Shown here piece by piece: positions 15,639-23,713 of a DNA stretch of 27,241 nucleotides; the first letter of the stretch is position 1; each line of letters opens with the position of its first letter. The stretch spans positions 1 through 27,241 of the forward strand of contig CAIVXR010000128.1 in the NCBI GenBank assembly GCA_903909925.1. Direction: 5' to 3'. The notes under the pieces were generated by a model. The model was not told where the DNA came from, did not search any database, and worked only from the letters and a program-made list of their open reading frames with translations. Source of the stretch: an uncultured beta proteobacterium (GTDB lineage Bacteria > Pseudomonadota > Gammaproteobacteria > Burkholderiales > Burkholderiaceae). A program made the translations under genes and the position numbers.

Positions 15639-17642
15639 TTATTTCTTTGCGATGCATTGCTTAACAGTCTTTGCAATTTGGTCTACTGTTAATCCAAAAT
15701 ATTCATATAGTTGAGCTGCAGGCGCAGACTCACCAAATGTATCTACACCGTGCACTGCTGCGCAACCATACTTCCACCAAAAATCCGTTACGCCTGCTTC
15801 AACTGCAATACGCGGAATCTTGGCTGGCAACACTTTTGCTTTATATGCAGCATCTTGCTGATCAAAAACCGTAGTAGATGGCATTGATACAACACGAATG
15901 CCAATTTTTCCTGCACTATCTTTTTCCAAGCGCTCTGCTGTTTGCAAAGCAAGTGCGATTTCAGAGCCAGTAGCAATGATGACCGCATCAATGTTTTGAG
16001 ATTGAGGGTCGCGCAATACATAGCCACCACGTGCGATATCTTTAATCTGCTGGCTATTCCGAGAGATAAATGGACAGTTCTGACGACTAAAGATTAAGGC
16101 GCTTGGACCATTCTTGCGCTCAATGGCAGAACCCCAAGCTACAGCGCTCTCAGTAGTGTCACAAGGACGCCAAACCATGAGATTTGGGATCAGACGCAAG
16201 CTAGCCACATGCTCTACAGATTGGTGAGTTGGGCCATCTTCTCCAAGACCGATAGAGTCATGTGTAAAGACAAAGATGCTACGCAACTTCATCAGCGCAG
16301 CCATACGTAAAGCGTTGCGACTGTAATCTGAGAAAGTTAAGAATGTACCCCCAAACGGAATGTAGCCGCCATGCAAGGCAATACCGTTCATGATGGCGCT
16401 CATACCAAATTCACGCACACCGTAATTGATGTGATTACCCCATTGATCACTGCGAACCGGTTTGCATGATGACCAGTTCGTTAAGTTCGAGCCTGTTAAG
16501 TCTGCGGAGCCTCCCATAAATTCTGGTAACACTGGCGCTAGAGCTTCAATTGCATTTTGACTAGCCTTACGCGTAGCAATTGTTTCTGCTTTGGATTGGC
16601 AGGTTTTTAAATAAGCATTTAATGTTGACGAAAAGTCTTTCGACAAATCACCTTGCATGCGACGCTGTAATTGCGCAGCCAGTTCTGGAAATTTAGTTTT
16701 ATATTTCTGAAATTCTTTATTCCATTCGTGCTCAGCTGCTTGACCGCGTTTCTTAAAATCCCAAGCAGCATAAATATCTTTAGGCACTTCAAACGGCGCG
16801 TATGGCCAATTTAATGCAATACGGGTTTCTGCGATCTCAGCAGCACCGAGCGGCGAACCGTGCACTTTATCGCTGCCAGCCATGTTCGGTGAACCTTTGC
16901 CAATAGCAGTCTTGCAGCAAATCAGGGTGGGCTTGTCGCTCTTTTTAGCCTTCGCAATCGCAGCAGATACCGCCTCTGCATCATGGCCATCCACATTGCG
17001 GATGACATTCCAGTGGTAGGCCTCAAAGCGCTTTGGCGTATCTTCGTTAAACCAAGAAACCACTTTGCCATCAATCGAGATGCCGTTGTCATCCCAAAGA
17101 GCAATCAACTTATTCAGCTTTAAGGTGCCCGCCAAGGAACACACTTCATGGCTAATGCCTTCCATCAAACAACCATCGCCTAAAAATACATAGGTGTAGT
17201 GATCAATCACTTTATGACCAGGGCGATTAAATTCTTCAGCAAGTAATTTTTCAGCAAGCGCCATACCTACTGCATTAGAAATACCTTGGCCTAGTGGGCC
17301 AGTCGTTGTCTCCACGCCAGGCGTAATTCCATACTCAGGATGTCCTGGAGTTTTGCTATGTAATTGACGGAAATTTTTTAACTCCTCAATCGGTAAATCG
17401 TATCCAGACAGATGCAAGAGTGAATACAACAACATCGAACCATGACCGTTAGACAAAACAAAACGATCGCGGTCAATCCAATGCGGATCGGTTGGATTAT
17501 GTTTTAAATGTTCATTCCAAAGCCCAACAGCAATGTCTGCCATACCCATTGGCATACCAGGATGACCTGAATTTGCCTGCTGAACTGCATCCATTGATAA
17601 AGCACGGATTGCGTTGGCCATGCGGATTTGAAGGTTTGACAT
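15639..17642 (-). CDS. tkt: Transketolase
   Basis: Thiamine-diphosphate enzyme of the pentose phosphate pathway that moves two-carbon units between sugar phosphates. The start at 17642 (MSNLQIRMANAIR) gives 667 residues, the usual length. The frame extends to 17732, but that would overlap the divergent rsmE gene and add unrelated residues. Motifs are SGHPGMPMG (25-33), the ThDP motif starting GDG at 155-157 and ending near DDNGIS, and later HDSIGLGEDGPTHQSVEH and GSADLTGSN. It is co-directional with gap, consistent with a tkt-gap operon for sugar-phosphate metabolism. There is no strong ribosome site. Confidence 0.96.
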   Translation of the reverse strand: MSNLQIRMANAIRALSMDAVQQANSGHPGMPMGMADIAVGLWNEHLKHNPTDPHWIDRDRFVLSNGHGSMLLYSLLHLSGYDLPIEELKNFRQLHSKTPGHPEYGITPGVETTTGPLGQGISNAVGMALAEKLLAEEFNRPGHKVIDHYTYVFLGDGCLMEGISHEVCSLAGTLKLNKLIALWDDNGISIDGKVVSWFNEDTPKRFEAYHWNVIRNVDGHDAEAVSAAIAKAKKSDKPTLICCKTAIGKGSPNMAGSDKVHGSPLGAAEIAETRIALNWPYAPFEVPKDIYAAWDFKKRGQAAEHEWNKEFQKYKTKFPELAAQLQRRMQGDLSKDFSSTLNAYLKTCQSKAETIATRKASQNAIEALAPVLPEFMGGSADLTGSNLTNWSSCKPVRSDQWGNHINYGVREFGMSAIMNGIALHGGYIPFGGTFLTFSDYSRNALRMAALMKLRSIFVFTHDSIGLGEDGPTHQSVEHVASLRLIPNLMVWRPCDTTESAVAWGSAIERKNGPSALIFSRQNCPFISRNSQQIKDIARGGYVLRDPQSQNIDAVIIATGSEIALALQTAERLEKDSAGKIGIRVVSMPSTTVFDQQDAAYKAKVLPAKIPRIAVEAGVTDFWWKYGCAAVHGVDTFGESAPAAQLYEYFGLTVDQIAKTVKQCIAKK

Positions 17643-17686
17643 CGTAAAATTGTTCTCGAGAAAAATAAATTGGCTATATTGCAGTA
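17643..17686. promoter_or_regulatory. Divergent tkt/rsmE promoter interval
   Basis: Only 44 bases separate the two start codons. TATATT at 17675-17680 ends 6 bases before the rsmE ATG and resembles a -10 box; TTGTTC at 17650-17655 would be a poor -35 with a 19-base spacer. No ribosome-binding sequence precedes rsmE, so a leaderless or very short leader is possible. Confidence 0.4.
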
Positions 17687-18448
17687 ATGCCTCAATTTTA
17701 TCTTCCCGGACCATGGGAATCCCAAAAGCCAACTCCCCTCACTGCCGAGGTCGCCCATCACTTGCGTGTGCGGCGCATCCAGACCGGGGAATCCTTTCCC
17801 GTATTTGATGGAAAAGGCCAAGTAGCACAGGCCAAACTGCTCTCATTGAGCGGAAAAACAGGGCAAGTTCAGCTGAGCAATATCAGTACCGATACCCACC
17901 GCGAGACGACTTATGCCATTACTTTGGCCCAAGGCCTAGCTGGTGGAGACAAAATGGACTGGGTTATTGAAAAGGCTGTGGAAACCGGGGCCCAAATCAT
18001 TGTGCCCATGCAGTGCGAACGCTCAATCTTAAAACTCACGCGCTCTAGCGATCAAGATCGTGCTCAAAAGCGCCATGCACATTGGCAGGGGATTGTCCAA
18101 GCAGCCTGTGAGCAATGTGATCGAACAGTGCTCACCTCAATCGAACCTATTCAAACTTTTGAGGCTTACCTAAAATCGAATCCAAAGCCAGTGCTAAAAC
18201 TTCTTTTAAGTCCTGATACTACTAAAAGCATGTATTCCGTGCTGATGGAAAGCACCCCACAAGATATTGTTCTCATGATTGGACCAGAAGGCGGCCATTC
18301 TCCAGAAGAAGAGGCTCAAGCTCAAGCGGCAGGCTACCAAATCGTTTCTCTGGGGGAGCGTGTACTCAGAACTGAAACCGCTGGAACCGTTGCCATTACT
18401 GTCGTTCACAGTATCTGGAATCCTGAAATGCAAAATCGCCTCAAATAG
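17687..18448 (+). CDS. rsmE: 16S rRNA (uracil-1498-N3)-methyltransferase
   Basis: SPOUT-family enzyme methylating U1498 of 16S rRNA with SAM. The 253 residues have an N-terminal PUA-like domain (HHLRVRRIQTGE, about 24-35) and the C-terminal trefoil-knot domain. Knot motifs are IGPEGGHSPEE (198-208) and SLGERVLRTETAGT, with LRTETAG at 227-233. The DKMDWVIEKAVETGA helix and the CER segment are typical of RsmE. It is divergent from tkt and convergent with the barstar-family gene, whose stop lies 33 bases away. A hairpin overlaps its stop codon. Confidence 0.95.
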   Translation: MPQFYLPGPWESQKPTPLTAEVAHHLRVRRIQTGESFPVFDGKGQVAQAKLLSLSGKTGQVQLSNISTDTHRETTYAITLAQGLAGGDKMDWVIEKAVETGAQIIVPMQCERSILKLTRSSDQDRAQKRHAHWQGIVQAACEQCDRTVLTSIEPIQTFEAYLKSNPKPVLKLLLSPDTTKSMYSVLMESTPQDIVLMIGPEGGHSPEEEAQAQAAGYQIVSLGERVLRTETAGTVAITVVHSIWNPEMQNRLK

Positions 18449-18456
18449 AGGCGATT
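18434..18456 (-). terminator. Hairpin overlapping the rsmE stop, possible terminator for the leftward gene
   Basis: AATCGCCTC (18434-18442) pairs perfectly with GAGGCGATT (18448-18456) around a 5-base loop that contains the first two bases of the rsmE stop codon. On the minus strand the stem runs into four T, so it could end transcription of the barstar-family gene. On the plus strand no T run follows, so it is a poor rsmE terminator. Confidence 0.5.
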
Positions 18457-18481
18457 ACAGGGTCTTAGACTGCTTTAACGA

Positions 18482-19102
18482 TTAAGCGAAAGAGTAGAAA
18501 ACCCGATAAGGTGTGCGGCGCTCAGCCCAAAAATCTACAGCATCACGGAAAACATCTAAGAGAGTTTCGCGCGCTTCTTTGTCGAATTTTTGAGTGCAAG
18601 GCAAACCTTCCAGCACCACAACGAATCCTGACTGTGGACCTGTCTTATCAATTGTTGTTGTCAGTGCATCTAACAAAGGGTCAAAATTTTTCGCCTGTTG
18701 TTTTGTAAATGAATAAGCAGTTGCAATTGCTTCTAATACTTCACCCTTAGTCATCGCATTTGCACAATTTGCATAAATGAAATGTTGACCGAGTTCAGTA
18801 GCGGCCTCCTGAAGATCTGGAGTACGGAAAGCACGAATTGATTGCACGATGTTAGTGCGCACACTGCGCAACATTGCCGGTGGTCCGGCATCGCGAACGG
18901 CCAAAGCGGCACGCCAAGAAGCTGTCACTTTTTTCCCCGAAACTTGATTTGCAGCATAGGTTTGTAAACGAGATAAACCACCCTGGGCATAAACATTGGC
19001 AGCAGATGATTCAGTCTCAAGTCGATCATTACTGTCCCAGCTTTCAGCACGGCTATGTTCTTCGAAGCTAGCCAAATCGGTGTTGTCAGTGCGATTATTC
19101 AT
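18482..19102 (-). CDS. Barstar-family protein with ~100-residue N-terminal extension
   Basis: Belongs to the barstar (barnase-inhibitor-like) family seen in Burkholderiales. The C-terminal half, about 105-206, fits barstar: a helix then KNFDPLLDALT (138-148), the SGFVVVLEGLP strand (158-168) and LLDVFRDAVDFWAERRTPYRVFYSF. Asp141 and Asp145 line up with barstar Asp35 and Asp39, the pair that contacts the barnase active site. The first 100 or so residues are not barstar: an acidic, polar leader (1-40), then a basic segment around WRAALAVRDAGPPAMLRSVR. No RNase gene is next to it; neighbours are rsmE and maeB. The target and role are unknown. No good ribosome site is visible. Confidence 0.8.
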   Translation of the reverse strand: MNNRTDNTDLASFEEHSRAESWDSNDRLETESSAANVYAQGGLSRLQTYAANQVSGKKVTASWRAALAVRDAGPPAMLRSVRTNIVQSIRAFRTPDLQEAATELGQHFIYANCANAMTKGEVLEAIATAYSFTKQQAKNFDPLLDALTTTIDKTGPQSGFVVVLEGLPCTQKFDKEARETLLDVFRDAVDFWAERRTPYRVFYSFA

Positions 19103-19190
19103 GATGGGTGCTAGGTTACCCGTAACACGCCATCAAATCAAGCCCAAATACGGTGCATTTTACATAACATATTGATTTATATAGGATAAA

Positions 19191-19224
19191 TAAATGTAAG
19201 TTATTACTAACTTTTATACATTTA
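19191..19224. terminator. AT-rich hairpin downstream of maeB
   Basis: TAAATGT (19191-19197) pairs with ACATTTA (19218-19224), and inside it AAGTTA (19198-19203) pairs with TAACTT (19208-19213), with a 4-base loop and a 4-base bulge on one side. It begins 7 bases beyond the maeB stop and may end maeB transcription. The stem is AT-rich and no long T run follows, so this is tentative. The rest of the 128-base gap is AT-rich, with no gene seen. Confidence 0.4.
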
Positions 19225-19230
19225 AATGGC

Positions 19231-21552
19231 TTAGGCAATACCTCTAGCATTGCTGGCAGCCTCAACCACTGCCAAAGTTGTCACATTCACAATCCTGCGA
19301 ACGGTAGCTGCCGGAGTCAAAATATGGATTGGCTTGGCTACACCCAACAACAAAGGTCCAATAGCAATACCGTTACCTGCCGCTGTTTTTAATAAGTTAT
19401 AGGAAATGTTGGCAGCATCAATATTGGGAAGAACTAAGAGATTTGCGGCGCCCTTCAGTGGAGATGAAGTTACTGTATCGGCTCGAATGCTTGCATCTAA
19501 AGCGCTATCGCCATGCATTTCACCATCCACCTCCAAATCAGGTGCTGCTTTTTGAATCAGGGCCAATACTTCGCGCATTTTGATAGCGGAAGGGGCATTA
19601 CTAGACCCAAAGTTAGAGTGAGAAAGTAGTGCTACTTTTGGAATCAAGCCAAGTTTGCGCATTTCACTAGCAGCCATCAAAGTCAACTCAGCCAACTCTT
19701 GTGCGGTTGGATCAATATTAATATGCGTATCTACTAAAAATACTTGGCGACCTGGCAGAATCAATCCAGACATCGCACCATAAACATTTGCACCTGACTC
19801 ACGACCTACTACCTCATCAATATATTTCAGATGTGTAGCAGCGTTACCGATCGTCCCGCAAATCATGCCATCGGCCATGCCTTTGGTGATCATGATCGAG
19901 CCAATCAAGCTATTGCGACGGCGCATCTCAAGTTTTGCAAAAGATTCTGTAACGCCCTTACGCTCAGTCAGGCCTAGATAGATTTGCCAGAATTCACGGA
20001 AACGAGCATCTTTTTCAGGATTTACAAGCTCGAAGTCAACGCCCATCTTCATACGTAGGCCAAACTTCTCAACGCGATGCTCTATCACAGCCGGGCGACC
20101 AATCAAGATTGGGGTAGCGAGATTCTCATCAATCAGAATTTGGACTGCCCGTAATACGCGCTCATCTTCACCTTCGGCAAATACAATGCGTTTTTGATTT
20201 GCTAGTACACGCTTCGCAATACTAAAGAGTGGCTTCATCAAAGTACCAGAGTGGTACACAAACTGCTGCAGTTGATTGCGGTAAGCATCAAAATCTTTAA
20301 TGGGGCGGGTTGCCACACCATCATCCATAGCAGCCTTTGCAACTGCAGGAGCAATAACCGTGATCAAACGGGGATCAAACGGTTTGGGAATTAAATATTC
20401 GGGACCAAATGATAGATTATCAATGCCGTATACAGAGGTTACGATTTCGTTCTGCTCTGCTTGCGCCAGCTCAGCAACCGCCTTTACTGCAGCTACTTCC
20501 ATGCCGCGTGTAATCGTTGTAGCACCTACGTCTAAAGCGCCACGGAAAATAAATGGGAAGCACAGGACATTATTTACTTGGTTTGGATAATCAGTCCGGC
20601 CCGTTGCCATGACTGCATCCGGACGAACTGCCTTCACTTCTTCAGGCAAAATTTCTGGGGTTGGATTTGCTAAAGCAAAGACCAATGGCTTAGCTGCCAT
20701 CTTCTTCACCATATCTTGTTTTAAAACACCACCTGCTGACAGCCCTAAAAAAATATCAGCGCCTTCAATCGCTTGGTCCAATGTGCGCAGTTCCGTCTCT
20801 TGGCAGAAAGGCTCCTTCTCAGGATCCATTAATTCTTTGCGACCTTTATAGGCAACCCCAGCTAAGTCAGTCACCCAAATATTTTTACGAGGGATGCCAA
20901 GATCAAGCAACAAGTCTAAGCATGCTAATGCTGCAGCACCAGCGCCTGATGTAACTAACTTGACATTGCCTACATCTTTTCCAACTACCTTGAGGCCATT
21001 AATAATGGCTGCTGCAACCACAATCGCGGTGCCATGCTGGTCATCATGAAAGACCGGAATTTTCATGCGAGCTTGTAACTTACGCTCAACTACAAAGCAA
21101 TCAGGCGCTTTGATATCCTCTAAATTAATACCACCAAATGTTGGCTCTAATGCGGCAATGATTTCAACTAACTTATCGGGATCGCTTTCATTCACTTCAA
21201 TATCGAAAACATCAATGCCTGCAAACTTTTTAAAGAGGACAGCTTTACCTTCCATCACGGGCTTACTTGCCAGTGGTCCAATATTTCCCAAACCAAGAAC
21301 AGCAGTGCCATTGGTAATCACGCCCACTAAATTTCCACGGGCAGTGTATTTGAATGCATTAGCCGGATCTTTCACAATCTCTTCGCAAGGAAAAGCAACC
21401 CCTGGCGTATAGGCAAGCGCTAAATCCCTTTGATTGGTGAGCTGTTTAGTGGGGGCAATCTCAATCTTGCCTGGAGTAGGAAACTCGTGATACTGGAGGG
21501 CAGCCTCTCTTAAGGCTGCAATTTGTTGCTCTTGATTAGTCTCTTTACTCAT
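19231..21552 (-). CDS. maeB: NADP-dependent malic enzyme with C-terminal phosphotransacetylase-like domain
   Basis: Oxidative decarboxylation of malate to pyruvate and CO2, yielding NADPH. The 773 residues compare with 759 in E. coli MaeB. The malic enzyme part (about 1-430) shows LAYTPGVA (46-53), LEDIKAPDCF (144-153), FHDDQHGTA (168-176) and the dinucleotide loop GAGAAA (203-208). The PTA-like part starts near residue 435 with KRIVFAEGEDERVLRA and continues to GVAKPIHILTPAATVRRIVN. In studied relatives this domain is not a working transacetylase but mediates acetyl-CoA regulation (family knowledge). It is divergent from thiL and precedes the barstar-family gene by 128 bases, so those two may be transcribed separately. 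Confidence 0.95.
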   Translation of the reverse strand: MSKETNQEQQIAALREAALQYHEFPTPGKIEIAPTKQLTNQRDLALAYTPGVAFPCEEIVKDPANAFKYTARGNLVGVITNGTAVLGLGNIGPLASKPVMEGKAVLFKKFAGIDVFDIEVNESDPDKLVEIIAALEPTFGGINLEDIKAPDCFVVERKLQARMKIPVFHDDQHGTAIVVAAAIINGLKVVGKDVGNVKLVTSGAGAAALACLDLLLDLGIPRKNIWVTDLAGVAYKGRKELMDPEKEPFCQETELRTLDQAIEGADIFLGLSAGGVLKQDMVKKMAAKPLVFALANPTPEILPEEVKAVRPDAVMATGRTDYPNQVNNVLCFPFIFRGALDVGATTITRGMEVAAVKAVAELAQAEQNEIVTSVYGIDNLSFGPEYLIPKPFDPRLITVIAPAVAKAAMDDGVATRPIKDFDAYRNQLQQFVYHSGTLMKPLFSIAKRVLANQKRIVFAEGEDERVLRAVQILIDENLATPILIGRPAVIEHRVEKFGLRMKMGVDFELVNPEKDARFREFWQIYLGLTERKGVTESFAKLEMRRRNSLIGSIMITKGMADGMICGTIGNAATHLKYIDEVVGRESGANVYGAMSGLILPGRQVFLVDTHINIDPTAQELAELTLMAASEMRKLGLIPKVALLSHSNFGSSNAPSAIKMREVLALIQKAAPDLEVDGEMHGDSALDASIRADTVTSSPLKGAANLLVLPNIDAANISYNLLKTAAGNGIAIGPLLLGVAKPIHILTPAATVRRIVNVTTLAVVEAASNARGIA

Positions 21553-21636
21553 CAGCGTGCTCTTTGGTATGGCGTATTGAAGACTCTAATTCTATTCCTC
21601 CCAAGCGAGCGCGCACCAAGAGCCATAAAATAGGAT
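21553..21636. promoter_or_regulatory. Divergent maeB/thiL promoter interval
   Basis: This 84-base gap lies between two divergent genes. For thiL, TAAAAT at 21626-21631 ends 5 bases before the ATG. For maeB, TAGAAT read on the minus strand at 21589-21594 is a plausible -10 (5 of 6 matches), with a weak TTGGTG 19 bases upstream. A GAG about 7 bases before the maeB ATG could serve as its ribosome site. Confidence 0.4.
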
Positions 21637-22662
21637 ATGCATTCTGAATCTAAGCCTCTCGGTGAATTTGATCTGATCCAGCGTTTTTTTAAAGCGGGTG
21701 CGGATGCCATGCGCTCAAATAATGAGAAAGTACTTGCGCTGGGCATTGGTGACGATTGCGCGCTTCTTAGGCCGGTTGCAGGAGAAGAAATTGCAATTAC
21801 GAGCGATATGCTGGTCGAAGGCAGGCATTTTTTGCTTGCTGCTAATCCTGAACTCTTGGGCCGCAAAGCCTTAGCAGTCAACCTTTCAGACCTAGCAGCC
21901 ATGGGGGCAAAGCCCATAGGATTCACTTTGGCAGTCGCCTTACCTAAAGTCGATACAGTTTGGCTTGATGCTTTTGCTAGAGGTCTTTTTGCAATTGCAA
22001 ATCAATATTCCTGCCCACTTATTGGCGGTGATACCACTGCTGGCCCACTCACCATTTCCATTACGGCATTAGGCAGTATTCCATCTGGAAAAGCCATTCG
22101 CAGATCAGGTGCAAAAGTTGGTGATGACATCTGGGTTTCTGGGTGTGTTGGTGATGCAAGACTTACTCTTGCTGCACTGCGGGATGAAATTAAACTACCC
22201 GAACATGACTTAAAACAAATAGAGCCGCGCATGCACAACCCCAATCCCCGCATAGAGCTTGGCATCAAGTTACGCGGCATTGCAAGTGCCGCCTTAGATA
22301 TATCGGATGGCTTGCTTGGTGATCTACAGCACATCCTCAAACAATCACATGTGAGCGCAGAAGTATTTTTAGAAGAACTACCAAAATCTATCACTTTGCA
22401 AAAACAAAGTGCAGCTATTCAAAATCAATTTGCCGCTACTGGTGGCGATGATTATGAAATTTGTTTCACCGCTCCAATTGAGACTAGAAGTGCTATTGAT
22501 GCGATCAGTAAAGAACTCAATTTATCTCTCACTAGAATTGGCAGCATTACAAAAAAAGTAGATGAAACACAAAGATTGCACTTACTAAACAAATATGGTG
22601 ACTTACTAGACGATGCCAAAACAGTAGAGCTACTAAAATCATTTGACCACTTTGCAAAATGA
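21637..22662 (+). CDS. thiL: Thiamine-monophosphate kinase
   Basis: Phosphorylates thiamine monophosphate with ATP to give thiamine diphosphate, the cofactor needed by transketolase encoded nearby. The 341 residues match the PurM-like fold family: GIGDDCALL (36-44), TSDMLVEGRHF (55-65), NLSDLAAMGAKP (82-93), IGGDTTAGP and the late ATGGDDYEICF block. The stop overlaps the pgpA start by 4 bases (ATGA). The start has only TAGGAT directly before it, with no spacing for normal ribosome binding. Confidence 0.94.
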   Translation: MHSESKPLGEFDLIQRFFKAGADAMRSNNEKVLALGIGDDCALLRPVAGEEIAITSDMLVEGRHFLLAANPELLGRKALAVNLSDLAAMGAKPIGFTLAVALPKVDTVWLDAFARGLFAIANQYSCPLIGGDTTAGPLTISITALGSIPSGKAIRRSGAKVGDDIWVSGCVGDARLTLAALRDEIKLPEHDLKQIEPRMHNPNPRIELGIKLRGIASAALDISDGLLGDLQHILKQSHVSAEVFLEELPKSITLQKQSAAIQNQFAATGGDDYEICFTAPIETRSAIDAISKELNLSLTRIGSITKKVDETQRLHLLNKYGDLLDDAKTVELLKSFDHFAK

Positions 22663-23222
22663 ATGCCGCTAAAGATCTCCATCCGGTAAGTCCGACCTTT
22701 AGGTGGGTCAGACAAACTGCGAGTCGCACTATTGCCTTTGGTTTTGGTAGTGGTCTAAGCCCAATTGCACCTGGGACAGTAGGTACGCTCTGGGCTTGGG
22801 CAGCATTCTTGGTAGGTGAGTATTTCCTTTCTACCGAAGACTTTATTTGGATTATTGGCGGCGGAACCCTTTTAGGATGTTGGGTTTGCGGCCAAGTCAG
22901 TGAAGAGTTGGGCAGGAAAGATTTTGGTGGCATTGTTTGGGATGAAATTATTGCCTTTTGGATTGTGCTCATCTTTATCATGCCAACTCATATTTGGATG
23001 CAGGTAATCGCTTTTGGACTCTTTCGTTTTTTTGATGCCGTTAAACCGGGTCCGATTGGTATGATTGATCGTCACTTTAAAAATATAGAGGGCAATGATC
23101 ATGATTCATCCTCTATCCTTCAAATCATTTGGCGTGGATTTGGAATTATGGTTGATGATCTTGCAGCGGCTTTTTTCACGCTATTGGTAATTGCCTTGCT
23201 ACAAAAAATGGTCCCGCTATGA
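22659..23222 (+). CDS. pgpA: Phosphatidylglycerophosphatase A
   Basis: Inner-membrane phosphatase converting phosphatidylglycerophosphate to phosphatidylglycerol. The 187 residues contain the family blocks FGSGLSPIAPGTVGT (29-43), IVWDEIIAFW (92-101), LFRFFDAVKPGPI (121-133) and GFGIMVDDLAAA (160-171). Compared with E. coli PgpA there are about 17 extra residues after the DR at 137-138, a polar stretch IEGNDHDSSS (143-152) followed by LQIIWRG. Hydrophobic segments at about 41-56, 62-78, 97-120 and 168-183 fit a membrane protein. It overlaps thiL and pncC by 4 bases each, so its translation is probably coupled; no ribosome site of its own is seen. Confidence 0.92.
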   Translation: MNAAKDLHPVSPTFRWVRQTASRTIAFGFGSGLSPIAPGTVGTLWAWAAFLVGEYFLSTEDFIWIIGGGTLLGCWVCGQVSEELGRKDFGGIVWDEIIAFWIVLIFIMPTHIWMQVIAFGLFRFFDAVKPGPIGMIDRHFKNIEGNDHDSSSILQIIWRGFGIMVDDLAAAFFTLLVIALLQKMVPL

Positions 23223-23713
23223 GCTCAATTGATCACGCCAAAGTGCTAGCCCAACTTTTACTTGCTAAAGGCTGGAAACTTTCACTCGCTGAATCTTGCA
23301 CAGGAGGTCTTGTCTGCGCCACCCTCACAGAATTATCTGGATCTAGTGAATGGTTTGAACGCGGCTACATCACCTATAGCAACCAAGCCAAAATAGAGTG
23401 TCTTGGGGTTCCAACTGATCTGATCGAGTCTTATGGGGCCGTTAGTGAGCCCGTGGCTAAGGCAATGGCGCAAGGGGCTCAGCACAATGCTGGCGCTAAT
23501 GTGGGCGTCTCTATTACTGGGATTGCTGGACCAGCGGGAGGTACAGCAGAAAAGCCTGTGGGCACAGTTTGCTTTGGGTGGACCATACCAAATCCAGCGG
23601 GTGAGCCTGTCACTACTTGTGAAACCAAGCTAATTAGCGGAGATAGGCAAGCAATACGGCAACAGGCAACTGAGCATGCATTGGCCGGCTTACTTCGGCT
23701 ACTAAAAAACTAA
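23219..23713 (+). CDS. pncC: Nicotinamide-nucleotide amidase (CinA C-terminal type)
   Basis: Deamidates NMN to nicotinate mononucleotide, a pyridine-nucleotide salvage step. The 164 residues correspond to the stand-alone CinA C-terminal domain. The signature is LSLAESCTGGLVCATLTE (21-38) with the Ser26 region, then FERGYITYSNQAKIE, a VSEPVAKAMAQGA helix, VSITGIAGPAGGT and KPVGTVCFGW. The N-terminal MoaB-like half found in long CinA proteins is absent. It overlaps pgpA by 4 bases, and its stop codon directly abuts the stop of convergent corA, with no base between. Confidence 0.92.
   Translation: MSSIDHAKVLAQLLLAKGWKLSLAESCTGGLVCATLTELSGSSEWFERGYITYSNQAKIECLGVPTDLIESYGAVSEPVAKAMAQGAQHNAGANVGVSITGIAGPAGGTAEKPVGTVCFGWTIPNPAGEPVTTCETKLISGDRQAIRQQATEHALAGLLRLLKN

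Noticed and set aside
17643..17732. 30-residue N-terminal extension of transketolase
   Set aside because: It would overlap the divergent rsmE start, and the transketolase family begins at MSNLQIRMANAIR or equivalent.
19103..19190. TTGATT/TAACCT promoter pair before the barstar-family gene
   Set aside because: The spacer is 17 bases, but the -10 matches only 3 of 6 consensus bases and would leave almost no leader; not supported.
21552..21926. 124-codon minus-strand frame across the maeB/thiL gap and thiL start
   Set aside because: It overlaps thiL motifs on the opposite strand, has a Ser/Ala-rich composition and no family resemblance.
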